DNA from: Chimonanthus salicifolius | Lineage: Eukaryota > Streptophyta > Magnoliopsida > Laurales > Calycanthaceae | Direction: 5' to 3' | Assembly: GCA_013350335.1 (NCBI GenBank) | Contig: CM023540.1 | Location: forward strand, 18,605,828-18,669,827 | DNA: 64,000 nucleotides | Part shown: positions 20,250-32,066 of the stretch, in pieces | Position numbering within the stretch: the stretch's first letter is position 1 | Layout of the letters: each line of letters begins with the position of its first letter | Notes under the pieces: generated by a model | Told to the model about the DNA's origin: nothing | The model's database searches: none | Seen by the model: the letters and a program-made list of their open reading frames with translations, nothing else | Translations under genes and position numbers: made by a program

Positions 20250-23110
20250 GATTGACCTGAGGCGACGACTTCAAATCCAAGGACTAAAGATTTAATTAAA
20301 TATAATAAGATTAAATCTTAGCTGTATCCGCATGCATACTATAAGTGATTTTTGGATGGTTTTCCAAAGTCGAGAAGTTGATAGAATTTACTCCTTCGAT
20401 TTAATTTGAAAATAAATTTCAATTAAGAAGCCTGCTAAATTGATTGCGCTAGCCTTGTCACATTTGATGAGTGGGTCCCATGATTAGGACTTCTATCAAC
20501 GCCAGTCAAGTCTTCCTGACACGCCCCCTGTTGGTGGACAGACTTTTGTTATGAGTTTAGCATCTTTTAAATTTATCTTAATCTGATTTTAAAGAACGTG
20601 GTTTTGTATACGTGGGTTCACCTCTTTAAATTTTAAATTTTAAATTTTAAAGAGCCTTCTAAATTGATTGAACTAGCATTGTCAGATTTGATAAATTTTA
20701 AAACCATGATCTCCGCTGTTCAATTGTAAAATTTAAAATTTTAAAAACTTTAAAAATAATGAAAATATAAGATTTAATCTTATTATATTTAAACTAGGTA
20801 GAATTTACTCCTTGGATTTAATTTGAAAATAAATTTCAAGTAAAAACCCTGTTAAATTGATGGAGCTAGCATTGTCACATTTGATAAATATGTTGAGCTC
20901 AATTTGAACACAACTCATTGGTAGAGATTTCTTACAAAATCAAACAAATTATTTAATATTATTCCTGATATTCTTGATGTTATGTGGCAGAATTTGAGAG
21001 CAAGATCCAAATATACAACATGACACATGTCTCTAGATCTTTAGAAATTTGATTAGCAAATTAATATTTTAATCATTTAATATGAAGTAATTAAATTTTT
21101 CTTTGATTAGAAAAAAAAAGAAATTATAATATATAACAAATAAAATTATTGAGATTCTTCTCTTTATGAGTTTAGATTAGAAGTTATTAACGAAGTTGAA
21201 ATTTATGTACACAGTATAACTTTTTAAAAAATAAAATTTAAATATTAAAAATATAAGCAATCATCTGAGCATTCGAACACTTAGTTTTTAATAAATTTTT
21301 TTTTTAAAAGTTTATTGAAGCTAAATGAATAAATTTGGAGAATCAATTTCCTGGAAAGAAGAGAGGCCAACTCCTAAAGCTGGAGGTCAAGTCAATATCG
21401 TTGGTGGAGTGAGACCCACACGCCTACGCGTACTAGAAAGAAGAAACAAGTCAAGTCTTCTTTCGGTGACAAGACATTAGTTTTAATCGTGCCAGCGAAT
21501 ACATTTCTCTAGTGAGGTAAAGAATGCTGCACTAAAAGAAGAAATGTCTCCAGAAAAGTTTGTTAAAGTGAATGAAAACGTTGAACCATCTTCTATATCT
21601 GGTGCAAATAAGATTTTAGAAGGTAATTTGAGTTGATTGGGAAAATGAAATATGGGTTGAATCAAATCAAGTTCAAAAACATTTAAATCGAGGGAAAACA
21701 ATATGTTATTACATGCTGTCAAGTGTCAACTGAACTCAAAACTTATTAAAATGATCAAATTCAAATTGAAAAATAAAATATTATTATCTGTAGAGTGTAG
21801 ACATTCTAGTTCAACCTAAAAAAATATGATATCCGCCGATTTATTAAATATTATTTTTTTATTCTGAAAAATAAAAAACTGCCGAAATTTTAGCTGTGTA
21901 ATTAGGATTTGAAGATACTTAGGGCCATTAAAATAGTCATTTTAGAATTTATTGGACAGCAAAACTAGATTTTCCTTTTATTCTTCCGTCCTATCTTTCT
22001 TTTTAATTTTTTCTTTTATACTAAACCTAATTTGCTCTCAAAAGGAAATTCAGCCCAAGGTTACTATACTTAATTTGATCACAAGAATTTCTTAGTGTGT
22101 TAGGCCTCAGATTTAAAAGAAGGATATGTCAATAAAATCAAGAGGCCCAAAATTATTATTTGATATTTTGGCCATATCAATTGCCAACATTTCCGTGATG
22201 GTGCAGTAAATTCAACAGATGGCCCATAAATTAATCAAGTGGGCTAACTTATTTTCACAAAATGGATCCTGCTTTTCTTTTTTTTACTTCGTCGCCTATC
22301 CATTCATCTCAGCCTATTGTTTTACCTGAAAATATTGCATGGTTCCTTCAAGAATGGTATAATTAGGTAAGTGGAAATTCTTGGTTTTAACCTAATAACT
22401 TGACTTGTATTTAATTTGAAAATAAATTTCAAAAGGAAAAAACCTGCTTAAATTGATTGAGCTTGATATTTTTAATCACTTAATATAAAGTGATTAATTT
22501 TTTGTTCATAAAGAAAAAAAAGAAATTAAATATTAGTTCTCTGAGAAATAAAATTATTGAGATTGTTCTCTTTGTGAATTTAGATTAGAAGTTACCAAAA
22601 GAGTTGAAATTTATGTGCACAGTATAACTTTTTAAAAAATAAAAAAATATTTCGAAAAAATACTTCTCACGTGACAGCAGTGAGAGATACTTAAAATTCA
22701 AATATTAAAATATAAACAATCATCTGAACATCAGAAACACTTTAATTTTAATAAATTTTTTTTAAGTCACTTTCCCCGAAAGAACATAGGCCAAACTCCT
22801 TGAACTGGTCAAGTCATCATCGTCGGTGGAGTAGGACCCACACGTCTCAGAAACAGGGAAGGTCCTATGATTATGACCTCTAAAGAAAGACCAACGACAC
22901 ACAATAGTGGTGGGTTCACCTCTTTAAAGAACGTCGTTTAGTAGTGGGTTCGCCACTTAAAAATTTAAATTGACTATTAATTTTGAATACAAAGATATTA
23001 TATATATGCAAGTATTTTTTAGATTTTAAATTTTTTATCTCACTTTTTATTTGATCCATTTAAATACTACTTTAATAGTTTCACAAAAGATACATAGATA
23101 TAGTTTGTTG
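20250..23110. other. Upstream region of CNL A with flank modules M2 and M3
   Basis: No gene was recognised. Positions 20790-21450 and 22090-22880 are diverged repeats of the 3' flank of the CNL gene (16230-16830). Both end in the sequence AAGTCA-TATCGTYGGTGGAG next to GACCCACACG. Positions 21488-21560 start the block shared with 31806-32066 and 51893-52166. Confidence 0.6.
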
Positions 23111-23140
23111 CAAATGATCATGGTCTATAAAATTAAGCTC

Positions 23141-23947
23141 GAGATTTACACACCTGAGTTGTCTACCTCTACACACTCATTTTTGGATGTGGGTACTAAT
23201 TATGATGATACCCCCACGTTTCTATTCATTCAAACGAATTCTAAGTTTATTTCGGAATTCGTTTGAATGAATGGAGACATACCCCTCTATTTTCAATCGA
23301 ATGAACGAATGAATCATTTTTTTTTTTTTTTAAATTATTTTTTAAGCACTCTATATTTTTAAAATTTCTCAAATTAAATATCCGAACTAATTACGATAAT
23401 TTGAAAAAAATACTTTAAGATTTCAAGGTTTTTTGACGTTCATAAATGTTTAAAACATAGTATTTTACAAATAAGGGTATCCCTAGGCTGTGCCGAAAAC
23501 ATATTTAGGAGTATCAAAAGACCTTAAAGTCTAAAACTATTTTTATCAGGTTATCGTAATTAGTCCGGATATTAAATTTGAGAAATTTTAAAAATACACA
23601 GTGCTTAAAAAATAACTTTAAAGTTTTAAAGGAGATTTTATTATTTCATATACTATGCATTACTGTAGGATATGGAAGATAGACGATTCATTCGTTTATT
23701 CGAATAAATGGGTGCAGTAATGCGCATTACTGTTCACTCAATTCATTCAAATGAATTAGAATTATACGAGGCATTCGTTCGAATGAATGAAAATGGAGGG
23801 GGTATACGTCCATTCGTTCGAACGAATTCCGAAATGAAGTGAAAATTCGTTCGAACAAATAGAAACAAGGGGATATCGTGGTAATTAGCCACCTACACCC
23901 AAAAATGGGTGTGTAGAGGCAGAAAATTTGGGTGTATAAATCTCTTG
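23141..23947. mobile_element. Foldback element with GAATGAAT-rich TIRs, A1
   Basis: The left side (GAGATTTACACACC, TCTACCTCTACACACTCATT) and the reverse complement of the right side (GAGATTTATACACC, CTGCCTCTACACACCCATT) pair over well over 100 bp. The arms then run through repeated palindromes of the ATTCGTTYGAATGAAT type. One roughly 280-bp hairpin unit sits in the middle. There is no coding frame and no clear target duplication, so the ends are approximate. Confidence 0.6.
23335..23615. repeat. 280-bp hairpin unit 1
   Basis: It opens TTATTTTTTAAGCACT and closes with the inverse, AGTGCTTAAAAAATAA. Inside, AATTACGATAA / TTATCGTAATT, TTTTGAC / GTCAAAAG and TAAGGGTATCCCTA pair around the centre. 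Confidence 0.85.
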
Positions 23948-25127
23948 CCTAAAATTATATCATGATTAGATAAAAGAAGTTATATTTTTTAAGTCTCTAA
24001 AAAAAATTTAGATTTGTCTAATGAATGAAATTGTTGAACTATTAAAATCATTTTATTAATATGAAGATTTATAATAAATTTATTATTAAATTTAAACTAG
24101 ATAATCACTATCAACTATTATTTTTATTTATTTAAATCAAATTTTATAAAAACTAAGAATAGAATTTTCGTTCTAGAATTTTAATATTGATAATCTTTAT
24201 TTATCTTGATAAATTTACTTATAATTAATTAAATATAATTTTTAAAATCAACCTGACCTGAGTCATGATTTTATTGTGACCCACCAGTTTGTGGAAAAAG
24301 CATTTCCGCATGTGTACGAAAAGCTGCTAAACTGAAATTCTGAAAGGCAGAGTTGAAGAGCCGAACACGCAATTCCTTTAGCTACGGTAACACATTAATT
24401 TTGTCGTATACAATGTAGCTACTCAGTGACTCACTGTGACGGTGACTCAGTGTGACGACCTTCCCCACTTTACGAGAGTATGGATTCTAGATTAAGCAGA
24501 AAAAGAATAATCACTTTTTCCCTATTTTTATTGTAATATGTTTTACTGTTCTAAACTCCATTGAATGAGACTTACCAGTCCATCAAATGTCTCGAATCTC
24601 AATACGAAACTAAAAAGATTTTTTTTTTAAAGAAAGGTTTATATTTTGAAATTATTTTGAAAAGACCTCTATGCTTTTCATAAATTTAAAAAGATTCTCA
24701 AATTGTGATAAAAGTTCTAAAAGGAAAAAAAATCTCTCACTTTAGTTTATTACTAATCGATTGATTTTTAAGATTTCTTATAATATACCTAAAAACGCCT
24801 TCAAATAGTGTAAACTATTTACAACCGTATATATAATTATTAAAAAGAAATTAATCTTTATTTAGGATAGTTAAAATTCTTTTAAAAAATTAAAACTAAA
24901 TAAAAGAAGTGCCCTTTTAATCCAAAATTCCAAACTAAAACAATAGATTTCAGCCATTGATTTCAAAATATAATATATACCGTAAAATAAGGGTACATAT
25001 TTTCGCAAGAGAGAATTTTTTCATTATGAAAATTCACACTTTTTTTTTTAAATTCTCGTTTTAATAAAAAAAAAATGTTCGTATAAGAGCAGCTTTTCAG
25101 AGAGTATAGTACTACACTGATGACAAC
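23948..25127. other. AT-rich stretch without gene
   Basis: No coding signal was seen. Short TGACTC repeats occur at about 24420-24455. The stretch is absent from copy B. Confidence 0.5.
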
Positions 25128-25479
25128 GAGAGCCCATACACACACCCAAAAATTCTACCTCTATACACCTGAATATGAAATTTCATGACAAATTACCATT
25201 TTACCCTTATATTTCCAATCATTCAAATGAATGCCGAGTTCATTTTGGCATTCATTCGAATGAATGGGCTGAAAAGAAATACGGAATACTGCTCAGCCAC
25301 ATTCATTTGAATGAATGGATGATTCATTCGAATAAATAGTAATAAAATGATCACCATTCCTTTTATTCATTCGAATGAAACGATCATTCATTCGAATAAA
25401 CGAATGAACACGGATCGTTCATTCGAATGATTCGTTCAACGGTCAGATAAATAATAAAATTTATTTTAAAATTTTAAAC

Positions 25480-25760
25480 TTATTTTTTAAGCACTATCTA
25501 TTTTCAAAATTTCTCAAATTGAATATTTAGACTAATTACGATAAACTAATAAAAATACTTTAAGAGTTCAAGGTCTTTTGACACTCCTAAATATTTAAAA
25601 CACAGTATTTTGCAAATAAGGGTATCCCTAAGGTGTGCCGAAAACACATTTACGAGTGTCAAAAGATCTTGAAGTTTTAAAGTATTTTTATCAGGTTATC
25701 GTAATTAGTCCGGATATTTAATTTGAGAAATTTTGGAAATACACAGTGCTTAAAAAATAA
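25480..25760. repeat. 280-bp hairpin unit 2
   Basis: Same palindromic unit as at 23335-23615, with both ends intact (TTATTTTTTAAGCACT / AGTGCTTAAAAAATAA). Confidence 0.85.
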
Positions 25761-25806
25761 TGTGCATAGTGTATTAAATAATAAAATCTCCTTTAAAACT
25801 TTAAAG

Positions 25807-26087
25807 TTATTTTTTAACCACTGTGTATTTCCAAAATTTGTCAAATTGAATATCCGGATTAATTACGATAACCTGATAAAAATACTTTAAGACCTCAAGG
25901 TGTTTTGACACTCCTAAATGTGTTTTCGACACACTCTAGGGATATCCTTATTTGCGAAATACTGTGTTTTAAATATTTAGGAGTGTCAAAAGACCTTGAA
26001 GTCTTAAAGTATTTTTATCAGATTATCATAATTAGTCTAGATATTCAATTTGAGAAATTTTGAAAATACACAGTACTTAAAAAATAA
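25807..26087. repeat. 280-bp hairpin unit 3
   Basis: Second unit within foldback A2, about 46 bp from unit 2. Its loop half carries GTGTTTTCGACACACTC. Confidence 0.85.
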
Positions 26088-26759
26088 GTTTAAAATTTTA
26101 AAATAAATTTTATTATTTAACTGACTGTTGAATGTTCATTCGAATGAATAGAAGGAATGGTGATCATTTTATTACTATTCATTCGAATGAATGGGGTTGA
26201 ATAGTATTCCGTGTTCCTGTTCAACCCATTCATTCGAATGAATGCCAAAATGAACTGGACATTTATTCGAATGAATGCTAAAATGAACTGAGCATTCATT
26301 CGAATGATTGGAAATGTGAAGGTAAAATGATAATTTATCATAAAATTTCAGATTCAAATGTATAGAGGCAGCATTTCTGGGTGTGCGTATGGGCTCCCGT
26401 TGACAAATGCAGTTTTTTTTCATAACATTAAAAAAATGTTCGTATAAGAAAGGGGTGCCAATATAGACACCGACATTTTATGCTACCAGACACCGAAATT
26501 CGGATTTTAAGTGAAAATTACCATTCTGCCCTTCCGTCTTTCCGTGCAGAATTGATACGAAGAAATCTATCGATCGAAGCACGAAGAAGAAATCAATCGA
26601 TCGATCGATCCTGAGAATGAAAATCAATCGATCGATCGATTGATCCTGAAAACGAGTGAAACCTTAACAAATCGATCGCACCATCGTGCGATCGATTCTG
26701 TTAATATCCTACAGTTAACATATTATTTAAATAATAAAATTTCTTTTAAAACTTTAAAG

Positions 26760-27039
26760 TTATTTTTTAAGCACTGTGTATTTTCAAATTTTCTCAAATT
26801 AAATATCCGGACTAATTACGATAACCTGATAAAAATACTTTAAGACTTCAAGGTCTTTTGACACTCCCAAATGCTTAAAACAGAGTGTTTTACAAATAAG
26901 GGTATCCCTAGGTATGCCGAAAACACATTTAGGAATGTCAAAAGACCTTGAAGTCTTAAAGTACTTTTATTAGGTTATTTTAATTAGTCCGGATATTCAA
27001 TTTGAGAAATTTTAAAAATACACAGTATTTAAAAAATAA
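26760..27039. repeat. 280-bp hairpin unit 4
   Basis: Outermost unit in the left half of the palindromic element. It matches unit 7 (27816-28095) as its mirror copy. Confidence 0.85.
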
Positions 27040-27063
27040 CGCTAAAGTTTTAAAACTTTAACA

Positions 27064-27344
27064 TTATTTTTTAAGCACTGTGTATTTTCAAAATTTCTCA
27101 AATTAAATATCTGGACTAATTACGATAGCCTGATAAAAATACTTTAAGACTTAAAGGTCTTTTGACACTCCGAAATGTGTTTTCGGCACACCCTAGGGAT
27201 ACCCTTATTTATAAAACACTCTGTTTTAAATATTTCGGAGTGTCAAAAGACCTTAAAGTCTTAAAGTATTTTTATCAGGTTATCGTAATTAGTCCAGATA
27301 TTCAATTTGAGAAATTTTGAAAATACACAGTGTTTAAAAAATAA
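27064..27344. repeat. 280-bp hairpin unit 5
   Basis: Inner unit of the left half, separated from unit 4 by a short TTAAAGTTTTAAAACTTTAA palindrome. It mirrors unit 6. Confidence 0.85.
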
Positions 27345-27510
27345 TGTTAAAGTTTTAAAGATTTTTTTATTTAATTACTGTAGCATGCATATAATGAATC
27401 GATCGATGCTATAAATCGATCGACGGATCTGTCGATCGATTGATGCTATCGATCGATTCATTATATGCATGCTACAGTAATTAAATAAAAAAATCTTTAA
27501 AACTTTAACG

Positions 27511-27790
27511 TTATTTTTTAAGCACTGTGTATTTTCAAAATTTCTCAAATTGAATATCCGGACTAATTACGATAGTCTGGTAAAAATACTTTAAGACTTT
27601 AAGCTCTTTTGACACTTCGAAATATTTAAAACACAGTATTTTATAAATAAGGGTATCCCTAGAGTGTGCCGAAAACACATTTCGGAGTGTCAAAAGACCT
27701 TTAAGTCTTAAAGTATTTTTATCAGGCTATCGTAATTACTCCAGATATTTAATTTGAGAAATTTTGAAAATACACAATGCTTAAAAAATA
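27511..27790. repeat. 280-bp hairpin unit 6
   Basis: Inner unit of the right half. The 27374-27484 stretch between units 5 and 6 is itself a palindrome (GTAGCATGCATATAATGAAT and its inverse) with GATCGATC tracts at its centre. Confidence 0.85.
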
Positions 27791-27815
27791 ATGTTAAAGT
27801 TTTAAAACTTTAGCG

Positions 27816-28095
27816 TTATTTTTTAAACACTGTGTATTTTCAAAATTTCTCAAATTGAATATCCGGACTAATTAAAATAACCTGATAAAAATACTTTAAG
27901 ACTTTAAGGTCTTTTGACACTCCTAAATGTGTTTTCGGCATACCCTAGGGATACCCTTATTTGTAAAACACTCTGTTTTAAGCATTTGGGAGTGTCAAAA
28001 GACATTGAAGTCTTAAAGTATTTTTATCAGGTTATCGTAATTAGTCCGGATATTTAATTTGAGAAAATTTGAAAATACACAGTGCTTAAAAAATG
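27816..28095. repeat. 280-bp hairpin unit 7
   Basis: Outermost unit of the right half, the mirror of unit 4. Confidence 0.85.
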
Positions 28096-28408
28096 ACTTT
28101 AAAGTTTTAAAAGAAATTTTATTATTTAAATAATATGTTAACTGTAAGATATTAACAGAATCAATCGCACGATGGTGCGATCGATTTGTTAAGGTTTCGC
28201 TCGTTTTCAGGATCAATCAATCGATTGATTTTCATTCTCAGGATCGATCGATCAATTGATTTCTTCTTCGTGCTTCGATCGATCGATTTCTACGTATCAA
28301 TTCCGCACGGAAAGACGAAAGGGCAGAATGGTAATTTTCACCTAAAATCCAAATTTCGGTGTCTCCTGACAGAAAATGTCGGTGTCTATATTGGCACCCA
28401 TAAGAAAG

Positions 28409-29068
28409 TTACTTGGCAAATGTATGAAAGAAAAGTTAAAAAGAATAAAATGTAGTACGGTAAAGTGAATAAGAGAAGCTATTTTTATAGAAAATGTTTG
28501 TATTTAAAATAAATTTATACAAAAATATTTTGTGAAATTATCAAAAATTTTAAACATAAAGAAATTTAAATAATTAAATTTTAGAGACCTTAAAAATAAT
28601 TTAATTTAATAAAAATGATCAATCGTGGACTAGACCCACATGGATTTATACCCAAACCTGGGTGCCAGAGTTTGCAATGATAATTTGTCATTTACCCCCA
28701 TTTGGAATCATTTGACTGTGACCGTGCGTGGAGCACACGTGGGACTAATACGAGTACGATTCATTTGACCGTTTGAACTTAGAATTATATTTTAAAATAT
28801 TATTTTAACTAATATAATCGATATTCAAATATTGACCATTCTGATATATCGACTGATATTTGCACAATTTTTCTCTCTTCTTTGATATTTTAATTTTTTT
28901 AAATTATAGAAAAGCAAAAAAAGTTATGAAGTTTAAAAATGATAAAAAATTACAAAAGATTGTAGGAAAATAATAAAATTAGAACAACTAAAATGTTAAA
29001 ATTAATTCCTAAATTACAAGAGTAGTTGATCGGATAATCTCTTCTTTACACGAATAATATGTTAAACT
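28409..29068. other. AT-rich spacer (28470-28880 matches 54815-55140)
   Basis: No gene was found. Includes TGGATTTATACCCAAACYTG and GAGCACACGTGGGACTAA, shared with copy B. Confidence 0.6.
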
Positions 29069-29132
29069 TATTTCCTAAATTAATGAGAACTAAAAAATTT
29101 GGATTAAAATTTCTTAAATGGGATTAAAAAAA
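29069..29132 (+). repeat. 64-bp direct repeat, left of the TIR element
   Basis: It begins TATTTCCTAAATTAATGAGA and ends exactly where the element starts. The right copy (30324-30386) begins exactly where the element ends; the two differ by one substitution and a one-base indel. Confidence 0.85.
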
Positions 29133-30323
29133 GGAAGTGATTTTTGCACTCCATTTTTTACCCAACGTGCACCCTCTCAAACGTGAAATTCCTATTTTAC
29201 CCAAAATTAACTTTTGACTTTTTTTTTTTTTCTCCGGCTTTCTCCGTCCGTATTTTATTCCCTGCCTTAACGTCCGCATTTTATTTCATCTCCTCCCGCT
29301 ATCCAAAGCGCTCATCTCTCGCTGCTTCTTTCTTGTCCCGGTCTCTTTCTCTGTCTCCTTATGGGTCAAAGCTATAAGTAATTATTCCAGCGAGAACAGA
29401 AGCTCGAGATGATTTTTTTTTTTTCAGGAATGAACAGAAAAAAGAGAGGATTTAAATCCCAGAATTCGCATTTCCTTCATTTTCTTCTCTCTCAAATGTT
29501 TGTTTATTTTGAAAACCACTATTCTATGCCAGTCCTCAATATGGCCACAAGCTGGACAAAGCGACTTATGTGAGAAAGTTCAAAGTTATGCTCTTCTCTT
29601 TGGAAAGGGACTCATATATGAGATTTTTCCCCTTTAATTGGATTTTGCTTGTTGACAGCGTAGTGGAGAAGGTTGAACATGTCCGACTTTGGTTTTGGAG
29701 GGCCGTAGTAGGAGGACATGCCCATGAAACCAAGGCCCTGTTGGGACACCTCCAAACCCTGAGACCAAACTTCATCCTCCGAACACCTGTCATCTCTAAC
29801 TCTCCTCTCACTCTCTCTCTAAGACTACGGTTGGAATTCAAGAGTCGTGTTTCAGACAGTCTCCTTCGGTGAATATGAATGCAGAAGATGATCTCTGGCA
29901 AGGAAAGATGACAAACACATGAAAGACTTGCTGACGGATGGTGGGATTGAATGTTGATATTTTAAAGAGAACTCCAACGAGACTTCTCCAAATGGCTGGC
30001 TTCATGGAGCTGCTCTTTGTTGTCAAGTTTATCTTCCAGACTTTTAACAAATTTCGATATTTTATTTTTGAACATATAAAAATTAAAATTATAAAATATG
30101 ACAAATTGAGTAGACGAGAAAGATATGAAGGATGCTTACTAAAGGGAAGGGAATAGTGGAAGGAGCTTTGGATAGCCGGGGAGATGAAATAAAATGCGGA
30201 CGTCAAGGCTGGGAATAAAATACCGAACGAGATAGCAGGAGAAAAAAATGTTTGGATAAAACCGGACTTTCACATGAGAGGGGTGCACATTGGGTAAAAA
30301 TGGAGGTGCACAGATCACTTTCC
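29133..30323. mobile_element. TIR element, possibly MULE type, with 63-64-bp flanking repeats
   Basis: The left end GGAAGTGATTTTTGCACTCC and the right end (reverse complement GGAAAGTGATCTGTGCACC) start inverted repeats of about 150-200 bp that include CATTTTTACCCAAYGTGCACC and ATTTCATCTCC..CTATCCAAAGC. The interior (29520-29990) has higher complexity and may be captured host sequence. Its longest frames (29570-29872 plus, 29566-29901 minus) resemble nothing I recognise. Instead of a 9-bp duplication, the element is bounded on both sides by a direct repeat of 63-64 bp. Confidence 0.65.
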
Positions 30324-30386
30324 TATTTCCTAAATTAATGAGAACTAAAAAATTTGGACTAAAATTTCTTAAATGGGATAAAAAAA
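30324..30386 (+). repeat. 63-bp direct repeat, right of the TIR element
   Basis: Near-identical partner of 29069-29132, abutting the element end ATCACTTTCC. Confidence 0.85.
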
Positions 30387-31805
30387 TGGTGATTCAAATC
30401 AATGATTATTTGGATTACCCATTTTGTAAAGAATTGATTGTACATTTGTACGGTTGAACTGTCTTGATGCCTTAATTTTTTTAATTTGCCACTCGTCAGA
30501 ATTTTTTTGCTGCTGTATTGATTATATGGATTGGCTATTTGTAAATTTTTTGCATTCATTTACGGTAGACAAATACATTTATTCCCTTTTAGAAGAGAGA
30601 GACAGATGAGAAGTTTCACCCAATTCTCTCCTAAATGTTCGGTAACTAAGATAATGCATATCTACTCACAGTCATTCACTCGTCATTTTTGGGTAACTGA
30701 GAGGATTCATATCTGATACAGCTCAACATAAGAAATTAATAGGAATACGGTTTTTTTTTTAATTAAAATATCCCAATTTCATGCTAATATGAGTTTTTTT
30801 TTTAATCTCGATATTATAGATATCGACCCATATCTAATCTCTACCGTCGATATACATCGTCATATCGGCCCTTTAAATCCGATATTATTAACTATGATGA
30901 GTAGGTTCCTTTAGCTGTTCTAATAAGAGATGTTTTTTTGAAATACATTTTTTTTATATATTTTCATTTTTTCTTTTGTCATTTGTCAAAACAAGGAGAT
31001 AATTAAATAGCTTTTTTATCTTAATCAGTTCAAATAAATACTAACATGATGTTTTGAATATACACCAAAAATCTCTGCTAATAATATTATCTTCTTCAAG
31101 AAATGAAAGAAAGAATGTTGATTGGAGCCATATCAATATTTTATTAAATAAAATATAATTTTTTAATGGAGCCATGTTAAGATTCAGTTTATATTCCATT
31201 ATTTCCAATTTTCCTACCAAACTGGGGACAGATGTATAAATATCGGCCAATATGATATGGTTTAAAGGTCAATATATATTGGTCTATATAATATATATCG
31301 GCCGTACATTAGTCGGTCGATATTCCACTATTTTATTTTATTAAAAAAAGAAAAAATAATAAAAATGTTCGACATTTAAAATATCTCTAATTTTTTATTA
31401 AGAATAAAAAATAAATAATGACTGATATTTTAAATTCGATCGATATTAGTTTTAAATATTTCCAAAAGAAAAAAGAAAAAATCAGCCAAAATGAGTGGTG
31501 ATTAATAGTGATTTTATATAGAAAATGGTGAATTCTCATTTTTTGAATGGAAATTTAATGGTGAATTTTCGTTTTTTAATGAAAATTAATTGTGACTTTT
31601 TAGAAAAATGATGGAAAATTAATTGTTGCTTAATCAAAATTGATGAAAATTTAGTATGACTTTTCGTTTTTTTATGGAAATATATTGGTGATTTTTTTTT
31701 TTTTATGAAAATTAATTTTGACTTAAAAAAAATTAATGGTCTCTTAATCAAAATCAATGAAAATTTATTATGACTTTTCGTTTTTTTTATGGAAATTTAA
31801 TTATG
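30387..31805. other. Gene-free AT-rich stretch
   Basis: Contains TATCGG/CCGATA patches (30780-30900, 31230-31460) and a degenerate tandem repeat at about 31520-31805 with a 115-bp period (CTTAATCAAAATYRATGAAA repeated at about 31629 and 31743). No gene was seen. Confidence 0.55.
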
Positions 31806-32066
31806 CCAGCGAATACTTTTCTCTACTAGGGTGAAGAATGCTGCAGTAACAGAAGAAATGTCTCCAGAAAAGTTTCTTCCGTCAAGACACTTGTTTTTCC
31901 CAAGGTTCCACCTTCCTTCAGATACCATCCTCGTCCTTCACCACTTTACTATTCTCTACATCTTCACTTTGTTTTCATATGGACCTATGATATCTAATAT
32001 ATTACTATTTTATACTCGATATTGTATAATATTAATTAATTAAAAATCTTAATCTAAATTCTATTT
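31806..32066 (+). repeat. Block shared three ways (21488-21560, 51893-52166)
   Basis: It begins GCCAGCGAATAC and includes GTCTCCAGAAAAGTTT, TTTTTCCCAAGGTTCCACC and ATATCTAATATATTACTATT. In copy B it follows CNL B's upstream flank; in copy A it lies 10 kb further away, with a short third version at 21488-21560. It marks a rearrangement breakpoint between the copies. Confidence 0.75.

Larger units (their letters stand above)
25128..26399. mobile_element. Foldback element with GAATGAAT-rich TIRs, A2
   Basis: Terminal inverted repeats of roughly 300 bp begin GAGCCCATACACACACCC (left) and GAGCCCATACGCACACCC (reverse complement of the right end). They contain many ATTCATTCGAATGAAT palindromes and enclose two hairpin units. 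The family is the same as A1 and the copy B element at 52180-54800. No exact target duplication could be assigned. Confidence 0.7.
26453..28399. mobile_element. MULE-like palindromic element with 9-bp target duplication
   Basis: The two halves are nearly perfect inverse copies meeting at about 27426, so the whole 1947 bp is a foldback. The left end reads GGGTGCCAATATAGACACCG and the right end is its inverse. The flanks are a perfect 9-bp duplication, ATAAGAAAG, at 26444-26452 and 28400-28408, the length typical of Mutator-like elements. Subterminal parts carry ATCGATCGATCG tracts, and the interior holds four hairpin units (26760-28095). The 67-residue frames at 26640-26843 (+) and 28013-28216 (-) differ by one residue because they are mirror images, not genes. 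No transposase is present. Confidence 0.85.

Noticed and set aside
25128..26399. Exact 9-bp target duplication for foldback A2
   Set aside because: The flanks share only TGACAA, offset between sides. Not good enough to assign.
26640..26843. 67-residue frame, with an almost identical one at 28013-28216 on the other strand
   Set aside because: Mirror images created by the palindrome, not a gene pair.
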